DNA of 64,000 nucleotides from Kribbella sp. ALI-6-A. Its GTDB lineage: Bacteria > Actinomycetota > Actinomycetes > Propionibacteriales > Kribbellaceae. The position numbers and the translations under genes are program-made. The DNA is taken from contig NZ_MTQN01000008.1 of the NCBI RefSeq assembly GCF_001984195.1, forward strand, positions 124,001 to 188,000. Direction: 5' to 3'. Below are positions 23,614 through 31,795 of this stretch, in pieces; position 1 is the first letter of the stretch, and every line of letters starts with the position of its first letter. The notes under the pieces were generated by a model, which worked only from the letters and a program-made list of their open reading frames with translations, did no database searches and had not been told where the DNA came from.

Positions 23614-24111
23614 TCAGTTGGTGCCGTCGTGCCAGGAGCGGCCGAGCTCGTGCTCCTTGGCCAGGCCGGAGCGGATCGCGTCCACCACGAACGGCTCGAT
23701 CTTCTTGCCGATCAGCGGCACCGCGACCTTCACGTCCAGCGTGATCGTCTGCACGGTCTGCGCGCCGTCGGGCCGGATCGTCGCGGTGCCCTTCAGCGTC
23801 ACCGGCGTCCCGGCGATCTCGCCGCGCACGTCGGCGTCGCGCGACCCGTCCGGCTTGGCGGCGTGCCAGGTCTCGGTCTGCACCACGGTCAGCGTCTCGC
23901 CGACGAACTTGCGGGCGATGTCCGGTACGTCGTTCGACGGCATCTTGCGCTCGACCCGGACGACGGTGTCGTCCCCGGTCGTGCTGACCTGGACGTCGTA
24001 CGACAACGCCTTGGTCTTCTCGCAGGCCTGCTCGCGAAAGGTGGCGTCGGTGACGATCGCGAAGACTTCCTCAGCGGTGGCGTCGTACGACGCCGACATC
24101 TTCAGCTCCAT
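23614..24111 (-). CDS. DUF2505 family protein (START-like fold)
   Basis: 165 residues. ELKMSASYDATAEEVFAIVTDATFREQACEKT and the central alternating strands (VEVKxx-like TVVRVERKMPSNDVPDIARKFVGETLTVVQTETW) are those of actinobacterial DUF2505 proteins, predicted to have the polyketide-cyclase/START helix-grip fold. It ends IGKKIEPFVVDAIRSGLAKEHELGRSWH, the C-terminal helix. Function unknown; small hydrophobic ligand binding is a reasonable guess for the fold. Three in-frame ATGs are close together (24123, 24120, 24111); none has a clear ribosome site, and I chose the one that starts at the conserved MELK. Confidence 0.75.
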   Translation of the reverse strand: MELKMSASYDATAEEVFAIVTDATFREQACEKTKALSYDVQVSTTGDDTVVRVERKMPSNDVPDIARKFVGETLTVVQTETWHAAKPDGSRDADVRGEIAGTPVTLKGTATIRPDGAQTVQTITLDVKVAVPLIGKKIEPFVVDAIRSGLAKEHELGRSWHDGTN

Positions 24112-24238
24112 GCGGCACATCATGGCATCACCGGTCGGTCACCGGCCGGATGCGGCTGGTCGGAACAATGGGGGCTGACAACAAAGCCGGCGTTCGTCTC
24201 GTATTCACCGGTGACAGACCGAGTGAGGGGAAGACCGA

Positions 24239-24748
24239 ATGGCGGCGCGGGACGAGGAGTTCAGCGAGTACGTAGTGCACCGGCGCAAGCAGTTGCGGCG
24301 GATCGCCTACCTGCTCTGCGGTGACGTGCACAAAGCAGAGGACCTGGTGCAGACCGCGCTGATGAAGCTGTACGTCGCGTGGCCGCGGGTGCAGCGGGCC
24401 GGGAACGTGGACGCCTACGTCCGGCGCATCCTGGTCAACTCCGGCATCGACGAGAGTCGCCGGCCGTGGCGCCGGGAGGCTCCCGGGCTCGACGGGCTGG
24501 ACGAGCCGGTGATGGCGTCGCCCGCGGTCGAGGACCGCAGCGCCGTACTGGCTGCGCTGGCGACTCTGCCGCTGGGGCAACGCCGGGTGGTCGTGCTCCG
24601 GCACTTTCTCGGAATGTCGATCGATGAGACCGCGGCGGATCTGCACTGCAGTCCCGGCACGGTCAAGAGCCAGAACGCCAGGGCGCTCGCCCGGCTGACC
24701 GAGTTGCTCACCGCCCAATTCGGGACGGTAGGAGGGCAGGACCGATGA
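24239..24748 (+). CDS. SigE-family ECF RNA polymerase sigma factor
   Basis: 169 residues. Region 2: EFSEYVVHRRKQLRRIAYLLCGDVHKAEDLVQTALMKLYVAWPRV (about 7-51), with the DLVQTALMKLY signature of the SigE-type (M50/actinobacterial) ECF group. Region 4: LATLPLGQRRVVVLRHFLGMSIDETAADLHCSPGTVKSQNARALARL (about 106-152), the HTH. GTGAGGGGAAG precedes the ATG. It overlaps by ATGA a membrane protein that probably acts as its partner or target. No classical zinc anti-sigma (HxxxCxxC) is present. Confidence 0.9.
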   Translation: MAARDEEFSEYVVHRRKQLRRIAYLLCGDVHKAEDLVQTALMKLYVAWPRVQRAGNVDAYVRRILVNSGIDESRRPWRREAPGLDGLDEPVMASPAVEDRSAVLAALATLPLGQRRVVVLRHFLGMSIDETAADLHCSPGTVKSQNARALARLTELLTAQFGTVGGQDR

Positions 24749-25995
24749 TCGACGAGAAGGAGCTGGGCCGGCGGCTCAGCGAGGCCGCGGGGTGGCAGGA
24801 CGACTTGCTGCCGCGCGCCACGGAGGACGACCTGGCGGCAGGCCGCCGCCGATTGCGCCGCCGCCGTGCTCTCACGGCTGCCGGAGGACTCGGCTCGACC
24901 GCCGCCGTCTGCGCGGTCGTCGTCGGGCTGACCAGTTGGCTGACGCCGACCGCGAACCCGGTCGAGGGCGACCTGCCGGCCGCCGCGACAACGGCATCGG
25001 CGACCCGTGGGCCGGTGACCGATCCCGCCGATCCGGCGGCGTACAAGGCTCAGGATCGTGCGTTCGACCAGGCGATGCGGGCTGCGCTGAAGCAGCACCT
25101 CGACCCGAGGGGTGTCCACCTCGACTACAGCAGCAAGGGTGGCTTCGGCATCGACCACACGCCGGGCATCCGGCGCGGTGGAGGGCGGGTCGGCTGGCGG
25201 ATCGCCGGCCAGCAGGGCGTCGGCTACGTCGACATCGGCGTGGCCACGGCAGCGACCGCTACCAGTGCCCGCTGTGGATCCCAGGAGTTCACCCCGGCGC
25301 TGGACTGCAAGGCGGTGACCTTGCCGAACGGGCGGACAGCGCAGCTCGGCCGGCGAGGTGAGGCCGCGGAACTCACCTACACCAAAGCCGACGGCGAATT
25401 CGTGACGTTGACGGTCAACCCGCTGTGGGGTAACAACGCGAGCGTGCCCGTGCGCGGCATGGGCATCACGGACGCGAAGCTGTTCGCGCTCGTCACCGAT
25501 CTGCGGGTCGACCTGCCGCCGCTGACCCCCGAGGAGCAGCGGGCCGAGGACGAGCTGAAGAACTTCAAACCGACGTACGCCGAGGCGCACGCGGCCGCCG
25601 CGCGGGTCCTGACCGGTGGCACGCTCACCCACGCGTTCAACGGCTCCGTGCCAGAGCAGTTCGGCCTGGTCCAGACGTGGCGGTCCGGGGCGATCGAGCA
25701 GACGGTGATCATCGGAGTCGACTCGGCCCAGTTCGTCAGCAAGTGCTCCGAGGAACTCGGCGGCCTGACCTGCACCGAGACGACAATGCCCGACGGCCGC
25801 AAGGTCCTGTACGCCGAGGGCGTGCCGCCGAAGGGCAAGGGCAAGCAGAAGTACATGCTCGGCGCGGCCTATCTGCAGCCGGACGGCAACCTGGCGTCGG
25901 TTCTGGTCCAGAACCCCGGCCGGACGCCGCAGCCCGGCGGGATCACCAAGCAGCAGGTGATCGCTCTGGCGACTGATCAGGCGCTGGACAAGTAA
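24745..25995 (+). CDS. Membrane-anchored protein coupled to the SigE-family sigma factor
   Basis: 416 residues. An N-terminal cytoplasmic segment (DEKELGRRLSEAAGWQDDLLPRATEDDLAAGRRRLRRRR, about 3-41) is followed by one transmembrane helix (about 42-68) and a large external region made of two similar halves: MRAALKQHLDPRGVHLD..., TLTVNPLWGNNASVPVRGM..., then AHAAAARVLTGGTLTHAFN... and ARVLT/LATDQAL. The coupled position suggests an atypical anti-sigma factor, its cytoplasmic segment binding the sigma factor, but that is inference. The partial gene at the right edge has the same layout. A bidirectional terminator follows. Confidence 0.7.
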   Translation: MIDEKELGRRLSEAAGWQDDLLPRATEDDLAAGRRRLRRRRALTAAGGLGSTAAVCAVVVGLTSWLTPTANPVEGDLPAAATTASATRGPVTDPADPAAYKAQDRAFDQAMRAALKQHLDPRGVHLDYSSKGGFGIDHTPGIRRGGGRVGWRIAGQQGVGYVDIGVATAATATSARCGSQEFTPALDCKAVTLPNGRTAQLGRRGEAAELTYTKADGEFVTLTVNPLWGNNASVPVRGMGITDAKLFALVTDLRVDLPPLTPEEQRAEDELKNFKPTYAEAHAAAARVLTGGTLTHAFNGSVPEQFGLVQTWRSGAIEQTVIIGVDSAQFVSKCSEELGGLTCTETTMPDGRKVLYAEGVPPKGKGKQKYMLGAAYLQPDGNLASVLVQNPGRTPQPGGITKQQVIALATDQALDK

Positions 25996-26043
25996 CGACG
26001 CCGGAACACCAAGGCGATCAACTGGTACGCGAGGAGAAGACCC

Positions 26044-26070
26044 GGGGCCCTTCCGGCAACGGAGGGCCCC
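26044..26070. terminator. Bidirectional terminator hairpin
   Basis: GGGGCCCT and AGGGCCCC form an 8-bp perfect stem, extended by CC/GG after a one-base bulge, between convergent genes. It can serve both strands. Confidence 0.75.
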
Positions 26071-26072
26071 CG

Positions 26073-26480
26073 TCAGTCCGAGTTGATCCAGGTCCAGGTC
26101 TCGGTTTCCGCGGCGATGCCGGCCTGTTCGCACCAGGCGGCGACCTTGCGATGGTTCTCCTGCAACGGGAGACCGTCGCCGAGTTCTCCGGCGGCTACCA
26201 GGGCGTGGAAGCAGGCGACGAGGCGGTCGGCGGGCTCGCCCTCGAAGGACTCCCCGAGCAACGTCTCCAGGAACTCGGTCAGCGGGACGAGCGCGGCGTA
26301 CTCGGTGTAGACGGAGTAGATGTACTCGCGCCCGGGATCGGAGCCCAGCGGCAGGTAGTCGTAGCTTTCGGCGAACGCGATGCCGCGCTCACTGCGCCCG
26401 GCGTCCAGCGTGAGCCGCAGGCCGAACACGCAGTCGTTCCGGGTCCGTCGTACCTCCACCAGCAACTCCCGCCGATCCAC
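26073..26480 (-). CDS. Hypothetical cytoplasmic protein
   Basis: 135 residues, no known motif. It has an N-terminal beta-hairpin (ELLVEVRRTRNDCVFGLRLTLD), an acidic middle (SYDYLPLGSDPGREYIYSVYTEYAALVPL) and an amphipathic helical C-terminus ending ETETWTWINSD. It reads as a small folded soluble protein with normal codon use. It is convergent with the sigma-factor operon and about 30 bases upstream of nothing else on its strand; the GH76 gene upstream ends 34 bases before its start, so it may be read through from that gene. Function unknown. Confidence 0.6.
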   Translation of the reverse strand: MDRRELLVEVRRTRNDCVFGLRLTLDAGRSERGIAFAESYDYLPLGSDPGREYIYSVYTEYAALVPLTEFLETLLGESFEGEPADRLVACFHALVAAGELGDGLPLQENHRKVAAWCEQAGIAAETETWTWINSD

Positions 26481-26513
26481 CGGGACAGGGTAATCGGCGG
26501 GAGCAAGGCCGGT

Positions 26514-27968
26514 TCAGGGTGTCGCGTTCAGGAGATCGAGCGCGCTGTGCTGACGGGCGGCGTCGAGCTTGTCGACCGGTCCGGACCAGCGCAGGCCGTA
26601 CTGGTCCATCGCCGTCCGGTCGGCCGCGAACGCCCGGTCGGCCTGGCGCCGCAAGTACGCCGTGTACGGGTGGTCCGGCAGAGCCGCGTTGAGCTTGCCC
26701 AAGCCACGGACGTGCGCGCCCTTGAACGACGGTCCGTCGCCGCCGCAGTCGCCGGACTCGCACGGCTCGCGCAGAATCCCGTCGGCGGTGTGCAGCCCGG
26801 GCGCGGTCGTCGCCGCGTCGGCCAGTTGGCGTGCACGCGTCAGGTAGGTGCTGTTGCTCGCGGCCTTCGACAGCTCGGTCAGCGCGCCGATCAGCACACC
26901 CTGGTTGTAGCTCCAGGCAACGTCCCCGTTGTTCCTGCAGGTGGACAGGTCGATGCCGTCGTTCACCAGGTTCGAGCCGTTGATCATCCCGGTCTGCTGG
27001 AACCAGGTCCAACCCGCCTGGGCCCGTTGCAGGTACGTCGTGTCGCCGGGAATCCGGTTGTGCAGCGCCGCGCTGAGCTGGATGTAGAGCGAGTTCGTGA
27101 TCGCGTTCTTGTAGGTTTTCGCCTGGCTCCACCAGACCCCGCCGCCGCAGGTGCTGTCCCAGTACGCCGCCATGTGGTCGGCGTCCGCGCGAGCGGTCTG
27201 CAGATAGCGCGCCTCGCCGGTCAGGTCGTACGCCGCGATCCACGCGAGTCCCCACCAACCGGTGTCGTCGAGGTAGTCGTTGCGGAACTGGCCCTGCTGC
27301 GCGTTCAGGTTGAGGTCGTACGTGCGGGCGATCGCGTAGCGGTAACTGCCCATGCCGGTGACCCGGATGTTGTCGATCACCGCGTTCAGCGCGTTGGCCG
27401 AGTTCCACCAGCCGGTGGTGTCGAACAGGCCGGTGCCGTAGTTGTAGAACTGCATCTGCGCGGTCGCCGCCGCGGTCCGCCGGTCACCGGCGTTCCAGGT
27501 CGTCCGCGCCCACGTCGTACAGGCGATGTCTGGGCGGTCGCCCGCCTTGCCGCAGGCGCGCAGCGCGCCGACGCCGTGGTTGTTCCAGTCGTCGACGTTG
27601 TACATCTGCGTGCGCCAGGCGGTCTGACCGGCCGGGATCGCGGTGTGGCCGAGCCGGCTGCCGGACGACCAGGTCCGGCCGCCGTCGAACGACCGATCCA
27701 GCCAGACCTCGTCGCCGGGCGATCCGCCCTCGATCGAGGCCCAGCCCATCGCGTCGGCGTCGTCGAAATGCAGCCGCAACGTCCGGCCGAACAGCGTGGC
27801 ACTCACCGGCGAGCGGTCGCCGGGGGACAGCGCGGGGTCGCGGGCGTCGCAGTACTTGTTGCAGACGGTTGCCTGGAGTGACATCGTCACCTCGGGAGTC
27901 GGCGGCGGCTGGGGAGCGCCGAGCGGCACGGACAGGACGGCAACGGCGGAAACGATTCCAGTGAACAC
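26514..27968 (-). CDS. Secreted glycoside hydrolase family 76 (alpha-1,6-mannanase-like)
   Basis: 484 residues. A short signal peptide ([20 protein letters not shown]) precedes a beta-sandwich-like region (about 25-130, [32 protein letters not shown]) and then the (alpha/alpha)6 catalytic domain. The GH76 catalytic Asp pair is in [15 protein letters not shown]. Later motifs [17 protein letters not shown] and [13 protein letters not shown] are typical. GH76 enzymes cut alpha-1,6-mannan backbones, as in yeast cell wall mannan. GTG start with GGGAGAT. A LacI-type operator lies 24-37 bases upstream. It is divergent from a GH2 enzyme, making a small secreted polysaccharide-degradation module. Confidence 0.9.
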   Translation of the reverse strand: MFTGIVSAVAVLSVPLGAPQPPPTPEVTMSLQATVCNKYCDARDPALSPGDRSPVSATLFGRTLRLHFDDADAMGWASIEGGSPGDEVWLDRSFDGGRTWSSGSRLGHTAIPAGQTAWRTQMYNVDDWNNHGVGALRACGKAGDRPDIACTTWARTTWNAGDRRTAAATAQMQFYNYGTGLFDTTGWWNSANALNAVIDNIRVTGMGSYRYAIARTYDLNLNAQQGQFRNDYLDDTGWWGLAWIAAYDLTGEARYLQTARADADHMAAYWDSTCGGGVWWSQAKTYKNAITNSLYIQLSAALHNRIPGDTTYLQRAQAGWTWFQQTGMINGSNLVNDGIDLSTCRNNGDVAWSYNQGVLIGALTELSKAASNSTYLTRARQLADAATTAPGLHTADGILREPCESGDCGGDGPSFKGAHVRGLGKLNAALPDHPYTAYLRRQADRAFAADRTAMDQYGLRWSGPVDKLDAARQHSALDLLNATP

Positions 27969-27991
27969 GGGATCTCCCTGGGGCGGTAGGA

Positions 27992-28005
27992 AGAGAGCGC
28001 TTCCA
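27992..28005. promoter_or_regulatory. LacI-family (CebR-type) operator
   Basis: On the minus strand the site reads TGGAAGCGCTCTCT, close to the actinobacterial LacI-family consensus TGGGAGCGCTCCCA, with the central AGCGCT palindrome intact. It is 24 bases from the GH76 start and 96 from the GH2 start. No lacI gene is in the window, so the regulator acts from elsewhere. Confidence 0.65.
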
Positions 28006-28100
28006 CCGCAGTGTGGTCGCCGTGCGTGACGACGTCAATACGCCGAACTCTTGACCCGTCCCGTGCATCGTCCTAGGCAGGATCCACGACGAGGAGAGTC

Positions 28101-31100
28101 ATGCACCGGCTGCGACGCCCGATCGGGTATCTGCTCGCCCTCGTGCTCGCGTGCGGAATAGTCGGCGTGGTCGGAAGCGCGACCGGGGCTGACGGACCGG
28201 ACGACGTCTACGGCTACCTGGACGATCCCGGCCGGGTCGCCGAGGGCCAGGTCGCACCGCACACCCGGCTGTGGCCGTACGCCGACGACGCCGCTGCGGT
28301 GCGCGGCAGCGGTACGCCGTACGTGAGATCGCTGGACGGCGCCTGGAAGTTCCGGCTGTTCGACAAGCCGTCGGCGGTGCCGGCCCGGTTCCCCGCGTCC
28401 GACGGCGCCGGCTGGTCGACCGTGCAGGTGCCGCATACCTGGCAGAGCGACTTCCTCGACCATCCGATGTTCCGCAACATCCCGGAGGAGCTCTGGCCGG
28501 ACGCGCCGCCGAAGACACCGCGTGACGTCAACCCGACCGGCGCCTATCTCAAGACCTTCGACCTTCCGCGCACCGAAACGGGCCGTCGGCAACTGCTCCG
28601 GTTCGAGGGGGTGACCAGCGGCTACTTCGTCTGGGTCAACGGCGAATACGTCGGCTACGACCAGGGCGGCTACAGCCCGGCCGAGTTCGACATCACCGAC
28701 GCCGCCCGGCCCGGCCCGAACACGGTCGCCGTCCAGGTTCACCGGTGGTCGGCCGGCTCCTACCTGGAGGACTTCGACCAGTGGCGGTACGCCGGGATCT
28801 TCCGTGACGTCTACTCGTACTCGGTTCCGCGATCGAGAATCCAGGACCTTGCCATCAGCACCGACCTCGACGCGGCGTACCGGGACGCGACGCTGACCGT
28901 CGACGCGGAACTGGTCGATGCCCGCGGCCACCGACTGACCGCGTCGCTGCGGGATCCGGCCGGTCGGGAGGTCACGGCGCTGAGCGGGACGACGGAGGGG
29001 AGCGAGCTGAAACTCAGTGGCGTCGTGAAGGCGCCGGCGCAGTGGTCCGACGAGACGCCGACGCTCTACAGCCTGGTGTTCTCGCTGGCCGACGAAGACG
29101 GCCGGGTCGTGCACCGAACCAGTCAGAAGGTCGGATTCCGCGAGATCGAGGTGAAGAACAAGCAGGTCCTGCTGAACGGCAAGCGCGTGCTGTTCCGCGG
29201 CGTCAATCGGGCCGAGACCGATCCCGCGACCGGACGCCACGTCACCCGCGCGGCGATGGAACGCGATGTCCGGCTGATGAAGCAGCTGCACCTCAACGCG
29301 GTCCGGACCTCGCACTACGAAAGCGATCCGTACTGGTACGAGCTCGCGGACCGCTACGGGCTGCTGATCGCCGACGAGGTCGATATCGAGACGCACGCGC
29401 ACGAGGCCTGCCCGAAGGCGTGCCTGGCCGACAGGCCGGAGTGGCAGGCGGCGTACGCCGATCGCTTCACCGCGATGGTCGAGCGCGACAAGAACCACCC
29501 GAGCGTGGTGTTCTGGGACACCGGCAACGAGGCGGGCCTCGGCGCCGCGCACTTCGCGATGGCCGCCTGGGCCGACCGGCACGAGCCGACCCGGTTGCTG
29601 TACCACCAGTCGAACAGGCCCGACGGCGATGCGCCTTACGCCGATGTGGCCGGTCCGCGGTACCCGACGCCGGCGGCGCTGGAGGCGAAGGCGAAAACCT
29701 TCAGCAAGCCGATCGTGATGGGGGAGTACGCGCATGCCATGGGCAACGGGCTGGGCAACTTCGACCAGTTCTGGGCGCTGGCGCGCAAGTATCCGTCGGT
29801 GCAGGGCGGTTTCATCTGGGACTGGGCCGAGCAGAACCTCGACCAGCCGCTGGTCGTCACGCCGGACTCGTCGCCGCGGCGGATCCAGGCCTTTTTCGTC
29901 GGCAAGCCCGAGCTCGGTCACGGTCGTGCGGGGCAGGGTGTGGTGCTGTCCGGGCTGGACGACTTCGTGGACGTCTTCCGCGATCCGGCGCTCGACGTCG
30001 CCGGGCCGCTCACGGTGGACGCCTGGGTGAAGCCCGATGCCTGGTCCGGCTCGTTCCCGATCGTCACCAAGGGCAATCAGTACGCGCTGCAAATGCCCAA
30101 CGCTTCGACGGTGGAGTTCCGCGTCACGCTCAACGGCGTGGAGAAGGCGGTCACCGCGCCGGTCCCAGCGAATTGGGCAGGGGCCTGGCATCAGGTCACC
30201 GGCTCGTACGACGGCTCCTCGCTGACGCTCTCGATCGACGGCCGACCGGTCGCCCGGACTGCCGCGACCGGCGTCATCGAGCCCAGCGTCTGGGAGGTCA
30301 ACATCGGGCGTAACGCTCAGCTCCAGCAGGACCACACGCGGGCCCGCTTGGCCCACGGCACCGTCGACAACGTCCGCATCCTGTCGGGTGCTGAGACCGT
30401 TCTGGCTTTGGACTTCGACTCCACCGCGCCTCAGGGCTCGTTCGCCAGCCTCGGCCTGAGTCTGTCAGGCACCGATGGTCTGGTGAGCACGGACCGGACC
30501 TTGCAGCCAGAGACCGCCGAGCTCGCCTGGGCTCAGTCGCCGCTTCGGTTGACGTCTGCGCAGCCCGGCGTGATCACCGCGCGCAACGAGCGGCAGTTCG
30601 CGCCGCTCACATTCATTCTCAACTGGTCGATTCGTGAAGCGGACAAGGTGATCCGCCAAGGCCGGATCCCGCTGACCCTTCCGCCCAACTCGAGCCGGAG
30701 CATCCGAGTCCCGGCAGCGGCGCAACTTCCGAGTCAGCCCGAGCGCTTCTTGAACGTGGATGCCGCTGCCGCCTCCCCTGCTGTCCCCGGTCCGCCGCGG
30801 CGATCCGCCGACGCGCTGCTGCAGCGTGCGCAGTTCGCCCTCGGCGGGACCGTGCTCGCCGGCAAGGCGGCAGCCGGAGCGCCGGCGTACCGGACCATCA
30901 GGCCTGGCCGGGCAGTCGTTTCCGGGACCGGCTTCGCCTACACCTTCGACGGCGGTCGACTTGTCTCCATGGTTGCTCGGAGCAAGGAGCTGGTGCGGAC
31001 CGGTCCGGTGCTCGACGTCTGGCGCCCGCCGACGTCCAACGAAACCTACGACTGGGGCACCGCCGATCGCCTGATCTGGAACAAGCTCGGCCTCGACCGG

Positions 31101-31790
31101 CTCCGGACCACCGTCGGCACGGTCACCACCCGTCGCCTCCCGGACGGCCGCGTGCAGCTCGTTGTGCCGAGCGTTGCGGCCGCTCCCGGGCATGCCGCCG
31201 AGCTCGCGTTCCGGCAGACGATGACCTACACGATCGATGCCGCCGGCGCGATCGGGTTGGCCCACCAGGTCACCCCGACCGGCAGCAAGCTCGCCACCTT
31301 GCCGTATCTCCCGCGCCTCGGCTTCCAGCTCCAGGTCCCCGACGACTTCACCGACTTCGCCTACTACGGCCGCGGTCCCGAAGAGTCGTACAGCGACCGC
31401 GCGTCAGGAACCCGGATCGGCGTCTACCGCAGCACGGTCGACCAGCAGTACGTCGCCTACTCCCGTCCGCAGGCTCACGGCAACCACACCGACACCCGCT
31501 GGGCCTCGCTGTCCGACCAGCAGCACGGTCTCGGCGTCGCCGCCGCCCAGGGCGCGTCCGTCGACGTCAGTGTCACGCCGTACGACCGGCTCGATCGCGC
31601 CGAGTACGACTTCCAGCTCCCGCTCGTGCGCAACAGGGGCTGGGTGACGCTGCACGTCGGCGCCGCGGAGACCGGCATGGGCGAGACGCCGAACGGCGTA
31701 CTCGCGCCGTACCGGATCGATCCCACCGCACCACGCACGTACGGCGTGACGCTACGGCCGCTGTCCGCGGCCGAAGCGAAGGCGCGCTAG
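28101..31790 (+). CDS. Secreted GH2 beta-galactosidase-like enzyme with a LamG insertion
   Basis: 1229 residues. Signal peptide (about 1-33). GH2 order: sugar-binding domain (VPHTWQSDF, RFEGVTSGYFVWVNGEYVGYDQG), immunoglobulin-like domain, then the TIM barrel (FRGVNRAETDP, LNAVRTSHYESDPYWYELADRYGLLIADEVDIE). Acid/base Glu is in WDTGNEAG (about 475) and the nucleophile Glu in GEYAHAMGNGLGNF (about 541). At about 600-770 a LamG-type domain (VDAWVKPDAWSGSFPIVTKG, WHQVTGSYDGSSLTLSIDG) interrupts the usual order; the expected DGLVSTDRTLQPE segment follows it. A small-chain domain closes the protein (LDVWRPPTSNE, YYGRGPEESYSDR). Substrate is a beta-galactoside or related glycan outside the cell. 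Confidence 0.9.
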   Translation: MHRLRRPIGYLLALVLACGIVGVVGSATGADGPDDVYGYLDDPGRVAEGQVAPHTRLWPYADDAAAVRGSGTPYVRSLDGAWKFRLFDKPSAVPARFPASDGAGWSTVQVPHTWQSDFLDHPMFRNIPEELWPDAPPKTPRDVNPTGAYLKTFDLPRTETGRRQLLRFEGVTSGYFVWVNGEYVGYDQGGYSPAEFDITDAARPGPNTVAVQVHRWSAGSYLEDFDQWRYAGIFRDVYSYSVPRSRIQDLAISTDLDAAYRDATLTVDAELVDARGHRLTASLRDPAGREVTALSGTTEGSELKLSGVVKAPAQWSDETPTLYSLVFSLADEDGRVVHRTSQKVGFREIEVKNKQVLLNGKRVLFRGVNRAETDPATGRHVTRAAMERDVRLMKQLHLNAVRTSHYESDPYWYELADRYGLLIADEVDIETHAHEACPKACLADRPEWQAAYADRFTAMVERDKNHPSVVFWDTGNEAGLGAAHFAMAAWADRHEPTRLLYHQSNRPDGDAPYADVAGPRYPTPAALEAKAKTFSKPIVMGEYAHAMGNGLGNFDQFWALARKYPSVQGGFIWDWAEQNLDQPLVVTPDSSPRRIQAFFVGKPELGHGRAGQGVVLSGLDDFVDVFRDPALDVAGPLTVDAWVKPDAWSGSFPIVTKGNQYALQMPNASTVEFRVTLNGVEKAVTAPVPANWAGAWHQVTGSYDGSSLTLSIDGRPVARTAATGVIEPSVWEVNIGRNAQLQQDHTRARLAHGTVDNVRILSGAETVLALDFDSTAPQGSFASLGLSLSGTDGLVSTDRTLQPETAELAWAQSPLRLTSAQPGVITARNERQFAPLTFILNWSIREADKVIRQGRIPLTLPPNSSRSIRVPAAAQLPSQPERFLNVDAAAASPAVPGPPRRSADALLQRAQFALGGTVLAGKAAAGAPAYRTIRPGRAVVSGTGFAYTFDGGRLVSMVARSKELVRTGPVLDVWRPPTSNETYDWGTADRLIWNKLGLDRLRTTVGTVTTRRLPDGRVQLVVPSVAAAPGHAAELAFRQTMTYTIDAAGAIGLAHQVTPTGSKLATLPYLPRLGFQLQVPDDFTDFAYYGRGPEESYSDRASGTRIGVYRSTVDQQYVAYSRPQAHGNHTDTRWASLSDQQHGLGVAAAQGASVDVSVTPYDRLDRAEYDFQLPLVRNRGWVTLHVGAAETGMGETPNGVLAPYRIDPTAPRTYGVTLRPLSAAEAKAR

Positions 31791-31795
31791 GGCTT

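Noticed and set aside
28035..30356. Minus-strand frame (773 codons) opposite the GH2 gene
   Set aside because: Shadow of the GH2 coding sequence, low-complexity R/V/G/H-rich translation.
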